A stretch of 64,000 nucleotides of DNA from Yanghanlia caeni (GCA_030733815.1 JAUZQE010000013.1:23274-87273), one strand, 5' to 3'. Counted from the stretch's first letter, positions 44,147-53,406 are shown. Numbers and translations: made by a program. The notes: a model not told the origin generated them from the sequence alone.

Positions 44147-44869
44147 CTACAGCAAACCGGCCAGTTGCAGGCCGACCGGTACGAGCACCGCGGTAAGCAG
44201 GCCCGCCAGCCCCATGGCCAGCCCGGCGAACGCCCCCATCTCGATGCTGCCCTGAAGCGCCCGCGCAGTGCCAATACCATGGGCGACGGTGCCCAGGGTG
44301 AAGCCGGCAATGTAAGGTTCCCCGATGCGCATCAGCGCCAGCACGGGCTGCGTAATGGCCCCGCCCAGTATGCCCGTGAGCATGACCAGGGCCGACGTGA
44401 GCGACGGAATGCCACCCAGCTTTTCGGTAAGGCCCAGGGCAATGGGCATGGTGACTGATTTGGCCGCCATCGACAGCACCGTGGCATGCGAGGCACCCAG
44501 CGCTGCAGCCAGCACCATGGCGACCACGACCGCCACGGCGCTGCCCAGCAGCGCGCCGCCCAAAAGCCCCATCCAAGCGCGACGCAGCCGCGCGAGCTGG
44601 TGGTACAGCGGAACGGCCAGCGCCACCGTGGCCGGTCCGAGCAGAATATGAATATAGCGGCCACCCTCGAAGTAGGTGGCGTAATCAATGTCAGCCAGCA
44701 GCAGGATCGAGACCAGCAGCAGCGTGGCCACCGCCACAGGGTGCAGCCACGGGCTGTTGCGCGCCTTGCGATGCACGGCCACCGCCACGCGGTATGCGGC
44801 CAGGGTCGCCAGAAGCCATGTCAGCGGCAGACCCGCAAGATGCTGCCCGAGCGCGGCGATGCCGTTCAT
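44147..44869 (-). CDS. lrgB: LrgB/CidB family membrane protein
   Basis: The 240-residue protein has about seven helices. It shows the LrgB pattern: LLGPATVALAVPLYHQLARL, AAKSVTMPIALGLTEKLGGI, then LVMLTGILGGAITQPVL and GFTLGTVAHGIGTARAL. LrgB works with LrgA; the pair is linked to control of murein hydrolases and, in some bacteria, to pyruvate or glycolate transport. The ATG at 44869 overlaps lrgA by 4 bases. A longer open frame upstream is the shadow of lrgA. Confidence 0.93.
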   Translation of the reverse strand: MNGIAALGQHLAGLPLTWLLATLAAYRVAVAVHRKARNSPWLHPVAVATLLLVSILLLADIDYATYFEGGRYIHILLGPATVALAVPLYHQLARLRRAWMGLLGGALLGSAVAVVVAMVLAAALGASHATVLSMAAKSVTMPIALGLTEKLGGIPSLTSALVMLTGILGGAITQPVLALMRIGEPYIAGFTLGTVAHGIGTARALQGSIEMGAFAGLAMGLAGLLTAVLVPVGLQLAGLL

Positions 44870-45198
44870 TTCTTCAGCCACTTGACGGCGGCGGCCGTCG
44901 CGACGACCGATGCCACCGTGCTCACGACAATCGCCACGGCAATCGCCAGCCATTCCTGGGCGATGCGATCGAGATGCGCCACGATGCCCACGGCAGCGGG
45001 AATGAAGAGCAGACTGAGATGCGGCAAAAACGCCGCCGTGAACGTGTCGAGACCGGCATCTTCGCGCCCCCGAATCACGAGGTACGCGAACAACAGCGCC
45101 ATGCCGACCACCGCGCCGGGAATCGGCAACCCGAGCATGAAGACGATGCCTTCGCCCGCTACCTGGAATGCCAACAGTTTGATCAGGCCTTCTATCAT
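44866..45198 (-). CDS. lrgA: LrgA/CidA family holin-like protein
   Basis: The 110-residue holin-like protein has four helices, with the conserved GLPIPGAVVGMALLFAYLV and the segment FLPHLSLLFIPAAVGIVAHL. The C-terminus is basic (KWLKK). It is the first gene of the leftward lrgAB pair. The family is often called 5-TM, but here the first helix is shorter. Confidence 0.92.
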   Translation of the reverse strand: MIEGLIKLLAFQVAGEGIVFMLGLPIPGAVVGMALLFAYLVIRGREDAGLDTFTAAFLPHLSLLFIPAAVGIVAHLDRIAQEWLAIAVAIVVSTVASVVATAAAVKWLKK

Positions 45199-45325
45199 CG
45201 CTTGCCGCCTTTTCGTGCAGGAATGCCCGCAGCCCCGCGTGCATTCCCACCCCGGAACCCACGCCGGAGTGTGGCGGCATTGTAGCGATTATTCAGCCGG
45301 GGCCGGGAGGGGCTACCCGCCCACA

Positions 45326-46045
45326 TCAGCCTGCGGCGAGCTGCGCCCCCTGCCCCGCGCTGCGGTGCGCCGTCTGCCCGGCATGCAGACGCTGGATCAC
45401 GCCGGCCGTGTCGAGCACATCGCCAAAGTACAGCATCCAGTTGTGCAGGGCGGCGACGTGCTCGGCCTCGGTGAACGAGGCCAGCGCATCACTCACCATG
45501 ATGCTGCGGTAATCCATCATCATGGCATCGCGCCCCGTGGATTCACAGCACACGTTGGTGGCCGCACCCCCGAGCAACACCGTATCGATGCCCCGCTCGC
45601 GCAGCACCGCATCCAGATTCGACGAGCCGGGGGTCAATGCGCTGTAGCAGCGCTTCACCACACGCGCATCGTCTTCCTGCACGTCGAGGCCGGGCGGAAG
45701 CTGATAACCGGGATGCGAGGCACTGAGCTCGGCGAGCCTGCGGGCGCGGCGTTCGGCGGTCAGCATGGAACGATGGTGATGTGACCAGAACACATCGGCA
45801 CCATCGGAACAGGTCTGCACCCACACCACCAGCCCGCCCGCCCGGCGCAGTGCCCCGGCCAGGCGGTTCACCGCCGGAAACAGGGCCTGCGCACCCGCGC
45901 AATAGCCCTGATACTGCGGCTGGGTGAAATAATTCTGCAGATCGATGACCACGAAGGCCGTGCGCGCGGGCGCGAACGCATCGTAAGGATGCAGCACACC
46001 CTGCCGGGCGATGACCCGATCGATGACCCACTGGGGAAACTCCAC
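45326..46045 (-). CDS. Isochorismatase-like cysteine hydrolase
   Basis: The 239 residues have the catalytic triad Asp35 (FVVIDLQNYF), Lys131 (DARVVKRCYSAL) and Cys166 (GGAATNVCCESTGRDAM) of cysteine hydrolases such as nicotinamidase, N-carbamoylsarcosine amidase and ureidoacrylate hydrolase. The residues around the triad resemble the carbamoyl/amide hydrolase group more than isochorismatase itself. It is encoded 9 bases after the permease of an ABC importer that looks broken, so it likely processes the transported amide or ureide compound. The exact substrate cannot be given. Confidence 0.88.
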   Translation of the reverse strand: MEFPQWVIDRVIARQGVLHPYDAFAPARTAFVVIDLQNYFTQPQYQGYCAGAQALFPAVNRLAGALRRAGGLVVWVQTCSDGADVFWSHHHRSMLTAERRARRLAELSASHPGYQLPPGLDVQEDDARVVKRCYSALTPGSSNLDAVLRERGIDTVLLGGAATNVCCESTGRDAMMMDYRSIMVSDALASFTEAEHVAALHNWMLYFGDVLDTAGVIQRLHAGQTAHRSAGQGAQLAAG

Positions 46046-46054
46046 GCCTCTCTC

Positions 46055-46909
46055 CTAAGCTGAATAACGACGCACGGTTGCCTTCTCGAGGCGCGCGATC
46101 GCAAGATACATGACGCCCGAAAGCACCGCCAGAACCACGATGGCCGTCATCACGATGTTGAGTTTGAACACCTGGCTGCCGTTGATGATGAGAAAGCCCA
46201 GGCCTTCGCTCGCCGATTGGAACTCGCCCACGATCACACCCACCAAAGCCAGGCCGATGTTCACCTTGAGGGCGGCCAGAAGTGTAGGCACGCTGCCGGG
46301 CAGCACGACCAGCGTCAGAATCTGCCATTTGCTGGCTCCCAGCGTGAGCGCCAGCTTGATCTTGTTGGGATCGATGCCGCGAAAGCCCTCGAACACCACC
46401 ATGATCGTGATGAAGACGGAAATGGCGACCGCCATGCCATACACCGAATACTCCGAGCCCAGCCAGATATAGAAGATGGGCACGAACGCGATCTTGGGCA
46501 TGGCATTGGCCACAACCAGAAAGGGGTCGAGCACCTTGTATGCGAAGCCCGACCACCACAGCAGCGCGGCGATCGCCACGCCCGCGGCCATGCTCACGGT
46601 GAAGCCGATGATGGTTGCGCGGAAGGTTGCCCACGTATGGCCCGGCAGGTCGCCGGTACTCATCAGCTCCAGAAAGGTCGGCCAGACCGCACTGGGGTAG
46701 CTGGTGAGCATGGGGTTCACGACATGCGTGCGCGCCAGCACCTCCCACAACACGAGGACGGCCACCAGCAGCACGGCACGCGTCATCGATATCAGATTCG
46801 CCCGCCGCGCCTCGCCGCGCAGCCATGCGGCATAAGCCGGACTGGGCGGCGGCGCCGATGCGTCATTCACTGTTCGGCGCAGTGCTCCGGCGCGGGTATT
46901 CGTAACCAT
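46055..46909 (-). CDS. NitT/TauT-family ABC transporter permease
   Basis: The 284-residue permease of the SsuC/TauC/ThiX type has about six helices. The coupling motif is FEGFRGIDPNKIKLALTLGA, and the permease segment VGVIVGEFQSASEGLGFLII is typical. I use the ATG at 46909 (MVTNTRAGALR). It sits 11 bases after the ATPase stop. The gene itself is intact, although its ATPase and binding protein partners are damaged. Confidence 0.9.
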   Translation of the reverse strand: MVTNTRAGALRRTVNDASAPPPSPAYAAWLRGEARRANLISMTRAVLLVAVLVLWEVLARTHVVNPMLTSYPSAVWPTFLELMSTGDLPGHTWATFRATIIGFTVSMAAGVAIAALLWWSGFAYKVLDPFLVVANAMPKIAFVPIFYIWLGSEYSVYGMAVAISVFITIMVVFEGFRGIDPNKIKLALTLGASKWQILTLVVLPGSVPTLLAALKVNIGLALVGVIVGEFQSASEGLGFLIINGSQVFKLNIVMTAIVVLAVLSGVMYLAIARLEKATVRRYSA

Positions 46910-46920
46910 GTCCCACCTCC

Positions 46921-47752
46921 TCAACCCTCGACGTGCACGTCGAGCTCATCCCACAAGGTATTGAAATATGCATTGAACTCGGGCAGGCCGCGCGCCTCGA
47001 ACGGCGTCGGACGCCGGCCGGCAACACTGGGGAACGAGATCGCATGCTGCGACTTGATGCGCCCCGGGCGACGCGACAGCACCACCACACGGTCGGTCAT
47101 CGAGATCGCCTCGCCGATATCATGCGTGACCAGCACCACCGATTTGCCCTCGCTGCGCAGCACGTCGACCACCTCGTCGGCAATGGCCAGGCGGGTTTGT
47201 GAATCGAGCGCCGAGAACGGTTCGTCGAGCAACACGACGTCGGGGTTTGTCGTGAGCGTGCGGGCCAGGGCCACGCGCTGGCGCATACCGCCCGACAGCG
47301 CGCGGATACTGATCCAGAAAGTTGCCCATGCCGCACTTTTCCAGCAGCCGCACGGCGCGATCACGTGCTTCGTTCATGTCGCGCTTCTGGATTTCGGCAC
47401 CCAGCAGAGCGTTATCGAGTATGGTGCGCCATTCGAACAGGTAATCCTGCTGCAGCATGTAGCCGATACGCGGAGACGGTGCGGTGACGCGCCTGCCGCC
47501 CACCCTCACCTCGCCATCGGAAGGCGGCAGGATGCCTGCAATGATGGAAAGCAGCGTGCTTTTGCCGCAGCCCGACTGGCCGATCAGGCTCACGAATTCG
47601 CCCGGCTCGATGCTGAGCGAGATGCCCGACAGCGCCAGGATCTCAGCCTGCCGGGTGAAGTAGCGCAGTGATACATTGTCGATCTCGATACGCTGGGCGC
47701 TGCCTTGGGTCGCAGCGCCAGGGCGTTCCAGCACCATTTCCGCCGCCGTCAT
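46921..47752 (-). pseudogene. NitT/TauT-family ABC transporter ATPase, frameshifted
   Basis: Two frames together make one ATPase. The first (from ATG 47752) has Walker A LIGQSGCGKSTLLSIIAG and runs to GMGNFLDQYPRA. The second continues ALSGGMRQRVALARTLTTNP with Walker B VVLLDEPFSALDSQTR and VTHDIGEAISMTDRV to 46921. The junction is a GCGCGCG tract at 47298-47304. Restoring two bases (one GC unit) there would join PR to ALSGGM exactly. The break falls just before the signature motif, so the product is inactive unless slippage rescues it. It overlaps the upstream binding-protein gene by 4 bases. A sequencing error in the GC repeat is the alternative. Confidence 0.85.
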
Positions 47753-48507
47753 TTCATCGCCTCTTTGGCAAAGCGCGTTTCCACAAGGTTGGCATACGCC
47801 ACGCGTTCGCTGTCCTTCTGCAGGCCCATCTTGATCAGCATGTCCTGCAACTGGTTCATGGCCGCTTCCTCGACCACCGGGTTTTCTTTCCACAGGCGGA
47901 AAGGGCGATAGCGCTCGACGGCCCCCACGAGCTCGGCGTGACTCAGGCCCGGAAAGAACGGCTGCATGTGCGTGGCGAGGTCTGCCGCAGGCGCATTCTG
48001 GATTTCCTGCTGTGCCCTGTAGATGGCATTGACCCATTTCTGTGCCACGTCAGGGTTGTCTGCAAGGAATTTTTCTGTGGCCGTGAACGACGTGAAATCC
48101 ACCTGACCCACCTCTTCGCCGATCGAGGCCACCACCTTGCCATGACCGTCACGCTCCAGGTTGCTGGCCTCGGGCTCCAGAAAGATGCCGTAGTCGGCCT
48201 GCCCCGCCATCCACGCGCCGGCCCGTGCTGCGGGGCCAATGTTGCTGACCATACGCACGTCCTTGGCCGGATCCAGACCGTGCTTTTCCATGGCGGTCAT
48301 CAGGAACACGTCGGGGTTGGAGCCGGGACGGAAAGACATCACGCGCTTGCCCTTGAGCATGCTCCAGTCAGGCAGCAGGGATATCCCTAGTCGCTTGATC
48401 GTGTTCCACTTGCCCATGCGGGAAGGCTGATACGGATAGGCCAAACGGCCCACGACCGCACGGCGCATTCGGCGCCCCGGCTGAGTACCCGGGCGCGAGC
48501 GACGCAT
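47749..48507 (-). pseudogene. NitT/TauT-family substrate-binding protein, 5'-truncated
   Basis: From about 48385 leftward the frame encodes the C-terminal two thirds of an NMT1/SsuA-like binding protein: MLKGKRVMSFRPGSNPDVFL, MVSNIGPAARAGAWMAGQAD and YGIFLEPEASNLERDG. Upstream residues to 48507 (MRRSRPGTQPGRRMRRAV) are Arg-rich and unlike any such protein. No signal peptide exists before the GntR gene ends at 48598. Intact members are about 310-340 residues, so roughly 80-100 N-terminal residues are missing. With the frameshifted ATPase this points to a decaying transporter locus. Confidence 0.75.
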
Positions 48508-48597
48508 AAGATTGAACCCCGTCGCGGCGACTTGCAGACGGGCATTGCGCGAAAAAATGACAGCCGCGGTAAAGCGCCCCGATGACGGGACACCGCG

Positions 48598-49353
48598 TTA
48601 CTTCACAGACGACTTCTTCGCCGCGCCGGGATGCGCTTCCTTGTACGCCGAGGCAGCGTTGTGAACATGCTGCGTGGCCAGCAGGCTGGCAAGCTCGGCG
48701 TTGCCGGCAATGACTGCGGAAAGAATCTGCGCGTGATCGGACCAGTTTTCGCGCACGCGGCCCATGTTGCTGGGGGCAAAGACCAGCGCCGTGCGGTCGC
48801 GCAGCGAACGCATGAGGTCGGTGAGAACGGCATTGCCGGCCACAATGGCCAGCGTTTTGTGAAACTGGCGGTTGAGTTCCTGACACGTTTTCATGTCACC
48901 GGCCTCGACCGCCCGGTTGCCCTCGGAAAGAATGACCTGCAGGCGAGCGATCGATTCTTCGTCGCGCCGCATGGCCGCCAGTTTGGCATTGAGCCCTTCG
49001 AGCGTGGCACGCACCTCGACCATGTCGTAGGCCAGCTCGTCAGACAACACCGAAACCGTTGCGCCACGGCGCGGCTCGATCGTGACCAGACCTTCGGCCG
49101 CCAGCGCCCGCAGCGCTTCGCGCACGGGAATGCGTGACACGGCCATTTCAGCGGAGAGCTTGCCTTCGACCAGCCGCGCGCCGGGACGGAATTCGCCGGA
49201 AAGGATCCGTTCGCGCAGGCGATCGCGAATCACGGCAAACAGCGGTGAATGCTGATGGCCGATCTTGTGCTCGTCGTCGTGCACCACGGCGCTACCGGCA
49301 GGCGTAGAAGCAGATCTCATATCCATTGGGAAAGCCGTTGCAAATCGTTCCAT
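48598..49353 (-). CDS. GntR/FadR-type (FCD) transcriptional regulator
   Basis: The 251-residue regulator has an N-terminal winged helix, FAVIRDRLRERILSGEFRPG and SRIPVREALRALAAEGLVTI at about 40-100. The helical FCD domain follows, with YDMVEVRATLEGLNAKLAAM and the metal-site histidines in LNRQFHKTLA and HAQILSAVIAGN, plus a late TQHVHNAAS. The ATG at 49353 follows a GGGGGG run; a GTG at 49392 is an alternative. It lies beside the transport and catabolic genes with GTATAC operator-like sites, and FCD regulators often bind such sites. It is the best local candidate for their repressor. Confidence 0.88.
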   Translation of the reverse strand: MERFATAFPMDMRSASTPAGSAVVHDDEHKIGHQHSPLFAVIRDRLRERILSGEFRPGARLVEGKLSAEMAVSRIPVREALRALAAEGLVTIEPRRGATVSVLSDELAYDMVEVRATLEGLNAKLAAMRRDEESIARLQVILSEGNRAVEAGDMKTCQELNRQFHKTLAIVAGNAVLTDLMRSLRDRTALVFAPSNMGRVRENWSDHAQILSAVIAGNAELASLLATQHVHNAASAYKEAHPGAAKKSSVK

Positions 49354-49401
49354 TATAGCGACACCCCCCTTATATGTTTCAAAGCGTGCCACCGCCGTTT
49401 C

Positions 49402-50142
49402 CTACAGATTCTTGAGAATCAGGCCAAATGCACTGAGCGCGCAAAAGGCCAGCAGCCCGCTGCGCAGCATGCTGGCACTGACCTTCTGCCGCAGCCGCCC
49501 CGATGCCCAGAAACCCAGCAGCATGAAGGGCACCATGGTGGCACCCAGCAGCAGTTCGTTCACGCCAAAGTAGCCCGCTGCCGCCAGCACGGACAGCGAA
49601 AACATGGAGCCGAAGAAGAGGATGACGCCGGTGGTGGCACGCAGCGTGGGCGGTGCCGAACGCTGCAGCGCGATCACAAGAGGCGGTGCTCCGACCGAGG
49701 TGAGCGTACCCATGATGCCCGACAGCACGCCTGCGATGGTGACATTGCGGCGGGTGGCCACGATCTGCAGGCCGGCCACGCTCATGCCAACCGCCAGCAG
49801 GATCATCGCTGCGAACAGGAAGTTAAGGGGGCGTTGCGCTAGCTGGGCCAGCGCCACGACCGCAATGAGGCTGCCCACGACCCGCCCCACCAGCGCAGAA
49901 CCGGCCGACGACCACGAAATGTTGTGACGTTCGCGAACGGCGGTGAGAAACGTGACGCAGCCGCCCAGCATCAAAAGTGGGCCCGGCACGAGTTCAGGGC
50001 ACACCATGGCGGCCACGGGCGCCGAAAACATCGTGAACCCCACGCCGCCCACGCCCTGCAAAAATGCAGAACCCAGGATCAGGGTGGCCATCCAGGCATA
50101 AAGCCAGGGATCGGTGAACGGCAGAAGTTGGAGCGACTGCAT
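49402..50142 (-). CDS. TauE/SafE family membrane permease
   Basis: The 246-residue protein has about eight helices. It carries the family-type N-terminal segment AFLQGVGGVGFTMFSAPVAA and the repeat IAGVLSGIMGTLTSVGAPPL. TauE/SafE proteins are linked to export of sulfite, sulfoacetate or other organic anions. It is first in a leftward pair with the GntR gene (48 bases apart). It is divergent from the transporter-ggt unit across a 136-base region that contains one GTATAC operator. Confidence 0.88.
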   Translation of the reverse strand: MQSLQLLPFTDPWLYAWMATLILGSAFLQGVGGVGFTMFSAPVAAMVCPELVPGPLLMLGGCVTFLTAVRERHNISWSSAGSALVGRVVGSLIAVVALAQLAQRPLNFLFAAMILLAVGMSVAGLQIVATRRNVTIAGVLSGIMGTLTSVGAPPLVIALQRSAPPTLRATTGVILFFGSMFSLSVLAAAGYFGVNELLLGATMVPFMLLGFWASGRLRQKVSASMLRSGLLAFCALSAFGLILKNL

Positions 50143-50207
50143 GAGCGGGCCTCGGCAAACCTATCTAGGGAAAACCTGCGGATGTAAGGGCGAATCTATG
50201 AAGATAA

Positions 50208-50219
50208 TATACAGTATAC
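50208..50219. promoter_or_regulatory. GTATAC-type operator in the TauE / transporter intergenic region
   Basis: TATAC-A-GTATAC is an inverted repeat with TATAC at 50208-50212 and GTATA at 50214-50218. It lies 59 bases upstream of the transporter start. The TATAC-N-GTATA layout is the same as at 53316-53326. Binding by the FCD regulator at 48598 is inferred. Confidence 0.6.
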
Positions 50220-50278
50220 GATCTGGAATTGATCTAAATCAGTTTTAGTTTCCTTTGCCCCTTGCACAGAGGCCTTCC

Positions 50279-51817
50279 ATGCAATCTGACGTCGTTCTCA
50301 CCCCCGCCCACTGGCTGTATCTGATCAGTGTCGTGGTCATTATCTTCACCATGATCAAGCGCGCCAACGTGGTCGTTCCCTCCGTAGTCGGCACGTTCCT
50401 CGTGATCTTCGCCATTACAGGCAGCCCCATCAGCGGCATCATCGGCATTTTCTCAGCCAGTTTCGTCGCGGCCAAGGAGCTGTTCAACATCTTTCTGGTC
50501 ATTACCTTCATGACGGCACTGCTGAACGCGCTCAAGGCCATCGAGGCCGACGTACGCATGGTGGCGCCATTTCGCAAGGTGATGACGGGCGGCACCGGGT
50601 CCTTCATAGTGATTGCCCTGTCGACCTATCTCATCTCGCTGTTCTTCTGGCCCACCCCCGCCGTGCCGCTGGTCTCGGCGATTCTTCTGCCGGCGGCGAT
50701 TGCGGCCGGCCTGCCGCCGCTCACCGGTGCAATGGTGATCGCGATTGCCGGCCAGGGCATGGCGCTGTCGTCCGATTACGTCATCGGCGTGGCCCCCGGC
50801 ATCAGCGCCAAGGCAGCCGGTGCCGCCGTCAGCCTGCAGGCCGTGGCCGACCGCGCCATGGTGCTTTCCGTGATCACGGGTCTGCTGGCCCTGGGCATGA
50901 CGTATTTCCTGACCCGCAAGTACTTCCGCACCCCCGACGCTGCTCTGCTGGCCGCGTGGCAGGCGCGCGCCTCCGACGGCACGCTCGAGGAAGTGGCCCA
51001 CACCGGCACGTTCGACAAAAGCGAACTGGTGCGTAGCGCAACGGAAGAACAGACGGCACAACCCTGTGACATCACCGAGCAGGACGCCGCCCGTCGCGCC
51101 AGCATGGAAAAATGGTCGCGCGTGTTTGCCGTGGTTACACCGCTTGCGGTACTGGGCATCATCCTGATCATGGTACTGCCCAGCGTCATTCCGGGCTTGC
51201 CTGCGCTGCGCGGCGGCGAAGCGGCGGGGCTGGTGGGCGGGGTGGCCTTCATTCTCATGATGCTTGCCACGTGGTCGGCCTGTGGGTTCAAGCGCATGCT
51301 CGACGTGTGCCCGGAACACATGACCGACGGCTTCGTATTCGCCTTCCGCGCCATGGGTTCGGTGTTGCCGATCGCCGGCTTCTTTTTCCTGGGCGCCAAC
51401 GAGGCCACCGCCGCCATTCTGGGCGTACCGCAATCCGAAGCGCCGAATCTGCTGTTCGAACTCATTGCCTCGGGTCAGCATCTGATTCCTGACAACCACT
51501 TCATGGTGGCCTTCGGCGTACTGATCGTCGGCATGATTTCGGGCATCGACGGCTCAGGATTCTCGGGCTTGCCCCTCACCGGCACCCTTTCGGGTGCATT
51601 GGGGCCGGTGGTGAACATGGATGCCGCCACGCTCGCCGCAATCGGTCAGATGGGTGCGATCTGGACGGGCGGCGGAACACTGATCGCCTGGTCCTCACTG
51701 ATTGCCGTGGCCGGTTTTGCCCGCGTACACGTCCTTGACCTGGTCCGCGCACTGACGCTGCCCGTGATCATTGCGCTGTGTGTCTCCACCATTTGCGGTG
51801 TCGTGATGTTCGGCTAG
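50279..51817 (+). CDS. Multi-helix transporter, ion-transporter superfamily, substrate unknown
   Basis: The 512-residue polytopic membrane protein has about 12-13 helices. Features are VVVPSVVGTFLVIFAITGSP, FFWPTPAVPLVSAILLPAAI and IAGQGMALSSDYVIGVAPGI. A soluble acidic loop of about 70 residues in the middle (TGTFDKSELVRSATEEQTAQ) is followed by GMISGIDGSGFSGLPLTGTL. The twofold layout resembles DcuC/GntP-like carriers, but I cannot name the subfamily. The ATG at 50279 follows AGAGG. It is 10 bases ahead of the gamma-glutamyltransferase-like gene and so presumably imports that enzyme's substrate. Confidence 0.78.
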   Translation: MQSDVVLTPAHWLYLISVVVIIFTMIKRANVVVPSVVGTFLVIFAITGSPISGIIGIFSASFVAAKELFNIFLVITFMTALLNALKAIEADVRMVAPFRKVMTGGTGSFIVIALSTYLISLFFWPTPAVPLVSAILLPAAIAAGLPPLTGAMVIAIAGQGMALSSDYVIGVAPGISAKAAGAAVSLQAVADRAMVLSVITGLLALGMTYFLTRKYFRTPDAALLAAWQARASDGTLEEVAHTGTFDKSELVRSATEEQTAQPCDITEQDAARRASMEKWSRVFAVVTPLAVLGIILIMVLPSVIPGLPALRGGEAAGLVGGVAFILMMLATWSACGFKRMLDVCPEHMTDGFVFAFRAMGSVLPIAGFFFLGANEATAAILGVPQSEAPNLLFELIASGQHLIPDNHFMVAFGVLIVGMISGIDGSGFSGLPLTGTLSGALGPVVNMDAATLAAIGQMGAIWTGGGTLIAWSSLIAVAGFARVHVLDLVRALTLPVIIALCVSTICGVVMFG

Positions 51818-51827
51818 GAGACCCCCA

Positions 51828-53282
51828 GTGACGAAAACCGCGTATAGCAGTACAGCAATGGTGGCGGGCGGCAACCCGCTCGCCGTCGGGGCCGCCCGCA
51901 CCATGCTGGAGCGCGGCGGCAGTGCGGTGGACGCCGCCATCGCCGCCGACGCCGTCATGGGTGTGGTCGAGCCCATGGCGACCAGCATAGGTGGCGACGT
52001 GCTGGCCATGATCTGTGAACCCGACGGCGCGGTCACCAGCTACAACGGCACGGGCCGGGCGCCCAAAGCACTCGAGGTCGAGCAGGTGGCACGGCTGCCC
52101 GGTGCGCGCATTCCCGAACGCCATCCCCTGTCGGTGACGACTCCCGGTGCCGTTCGAGGCTGGCACGATCTGCACGCCCGTCATGGGCGGCTGCCGTGGC
52201 GCACGCTGTTCGAACCGGCCGTCGCTCATGCGCGCAATGGCTTCATGCTCTCGCCCGTGTCCGCCCGCGAATGGAAGCTGTTCGACCACGTGCTGCACGC
52301 CGACCCGAACTGCGCGCGCCTGTACCGGGCGGGCAACACCCCCGCTGCAGGCGAACGCCTCGACAACCCGGCACTGGCCGATCTTCTGGAAGCGATCGCC
52401 CACGACGGGCCCGATGCCTTCTACCACGGCGAGATGCCCGAAGCGGCGGCCCGGGCTGTGCAACGCATGGGCGGCGTACTGGAAGCCCGCGATTTCCATG
52501 ACCATTGCGGAAACTTCTGTGCACCCGTCCATACCGAGTTTCATGGCTGCCGCGTGCATCAGTGCCCGCCCAACACGCACGGTGTGGCGATTCTTGATGC
52601 GCTGGAACAGATCGCGGCCGACAACGGCGACCCGCTCGATCCCGACACGTGGGTTCATCTGATCGCCGCCACCGCATCGGCCATGCGCCGCGCCAGCCAG
52701 ACGGTGGCCGACCCGGCCGGCAACACGGTATGCACCGTCGTGGTCGATGCCGATGGCCTTGCCATCACCCTCATGTCCAGCATCTTCAAGCGCTTCGGCT
52801 GTGGCATCGTGGTGCCCGAGGGTGGCTTCGTTCTGCAGAATCGCGGATTCGGCTTTGCCACGCCCGGGCATGTGAATGGGCCTGCACCGGGCAAGCGCCC
52901 ATATCACACCGTGGTGCCGGGCATCACGACCCGTGACGGCCAATTCCTGCTGGGCATGGGTGTCGTGGGTGGCCTGATGCAGCCGCAGGGCCAGATTCAG
53001 ATCCTCACGCGTGTGCTGGGCTGGGACTGCGAACTGCAGACGGCCATCAATGCACCGCGCATGCGCCTGGAAGCCGGCGATGCCCTCGCCATCGAAACCG
53101 GCACGCCCGATTCCATTGCAGCGGCCTTGCGGGCCGCCGGCTACGCCGAACCCGCGGCCAGCGCGGGGGAACTGGGTGGCCGCAGCGACTTCGGCGGTGC
53201 CCATGCCGTGATGCGCCACGCCGACGGCACGCTGCAGGGTGCAGCCGATCCGCGCAAGGACGGCGCCGCCGGCGGCCTTTGA
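51828..53282 (+). CDS. Gamma-glutamyltransferase-family hydrolase, cytoplasmic type
   Basis: This Ntn-hydrolase of 484 residues should cleave itself before Thr300 (GNTVCTVVVDADG), the nucleophile equivalent to Thr391 of E. coli Ggt. Other family marks are GGSAVDAAIAADAVMGVVEP, YNGTGRAPKALE, and in the small subunit KRPYHTVVPGITTRDGQFLL with INAPRM. The YNGTGRAP form and the lack of a signal peptide match the short YwrD-like branch rather than periplasmic Ggt. It may hydrolyse gamma-glutamyl or other amide bonds in an imported substrate. GTG start with TAGGAG; 10 bases after the transporter gene. Confidence 0.88.
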   Translation: MTKTAYSSTAMVAGGNPLAVGAARTMLERGGSAVDAAIAADAVMGVVEPMATSIGGDVLAMICEPDGAVTSYNGTGRAPKALEVEQVARLPGARIPERHPLSVTTPGAVRGWHDLHARHGRLPWRTLFEPAVAHARNGFMLSPVSAREWKLFDHVLHADPNCARLYRAGNTPAAGERLDNPALADLLEAIAHDGPDAFYHGEMPEAAARAVQRMGGVLEARDFHDHCGNFCAPVHTEFHGCRVHQCPPNTHGVAILDALEQIAADNGDPLDPDTWVHLIAATASAMRRASQTVADPAGNTVCTVVVDADGLAITLMSSIFKRFGCGIVVPEGGFVLQNRGFGFATPGHVNGPAPGKRPYHTVVPGITTRDGQFLLGMGVVGGLMQPQGQIQILTRVLGWDCELQTAINAPRMRLEAGDALAIETGTPDSIAAALRAAGYAEPAASAGELGGRSDFGGAHAVMRHADGTLQGAADPRKDGAAGGL

Positions 53283-53314
53283 TTCGTTCGGGTATTCCCC
53301 AGTTTTTGACCTTG

Positions 53315-53332
53315 GTATACCGTATACAATAT
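53315..53332. promoter_or_regulatory. GTATAC-type operator upstream of the diiron-protein gene
   Basis: GTATACCGTATACAATAT contains the inverted repeat TATAC-C-GTATA at 53316-53326. It lies 80 bases upstream of the gene at 53407 and close behind a TTGACC -35-like hexamer (53306-53311). Its right half, GTATACAATAT, is repeated exactly at 59473-59483. Confidence 0.65.
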
Positions 53333-53406
53333 CCCTACAAGCTTAAAACATTGCCTCTTCCCTGCCCGGTTTGAACCGGACCGCACTCACACGAAAGGAT
53401 CACATC

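Noticed and set aside
44867..45280. 5' extension of lrgB to 45280
   Set aside because: The extension is the shifted frame of lrgA and is Arg-rich; the ATG at 44869 overlapping lrgA is the natural start.
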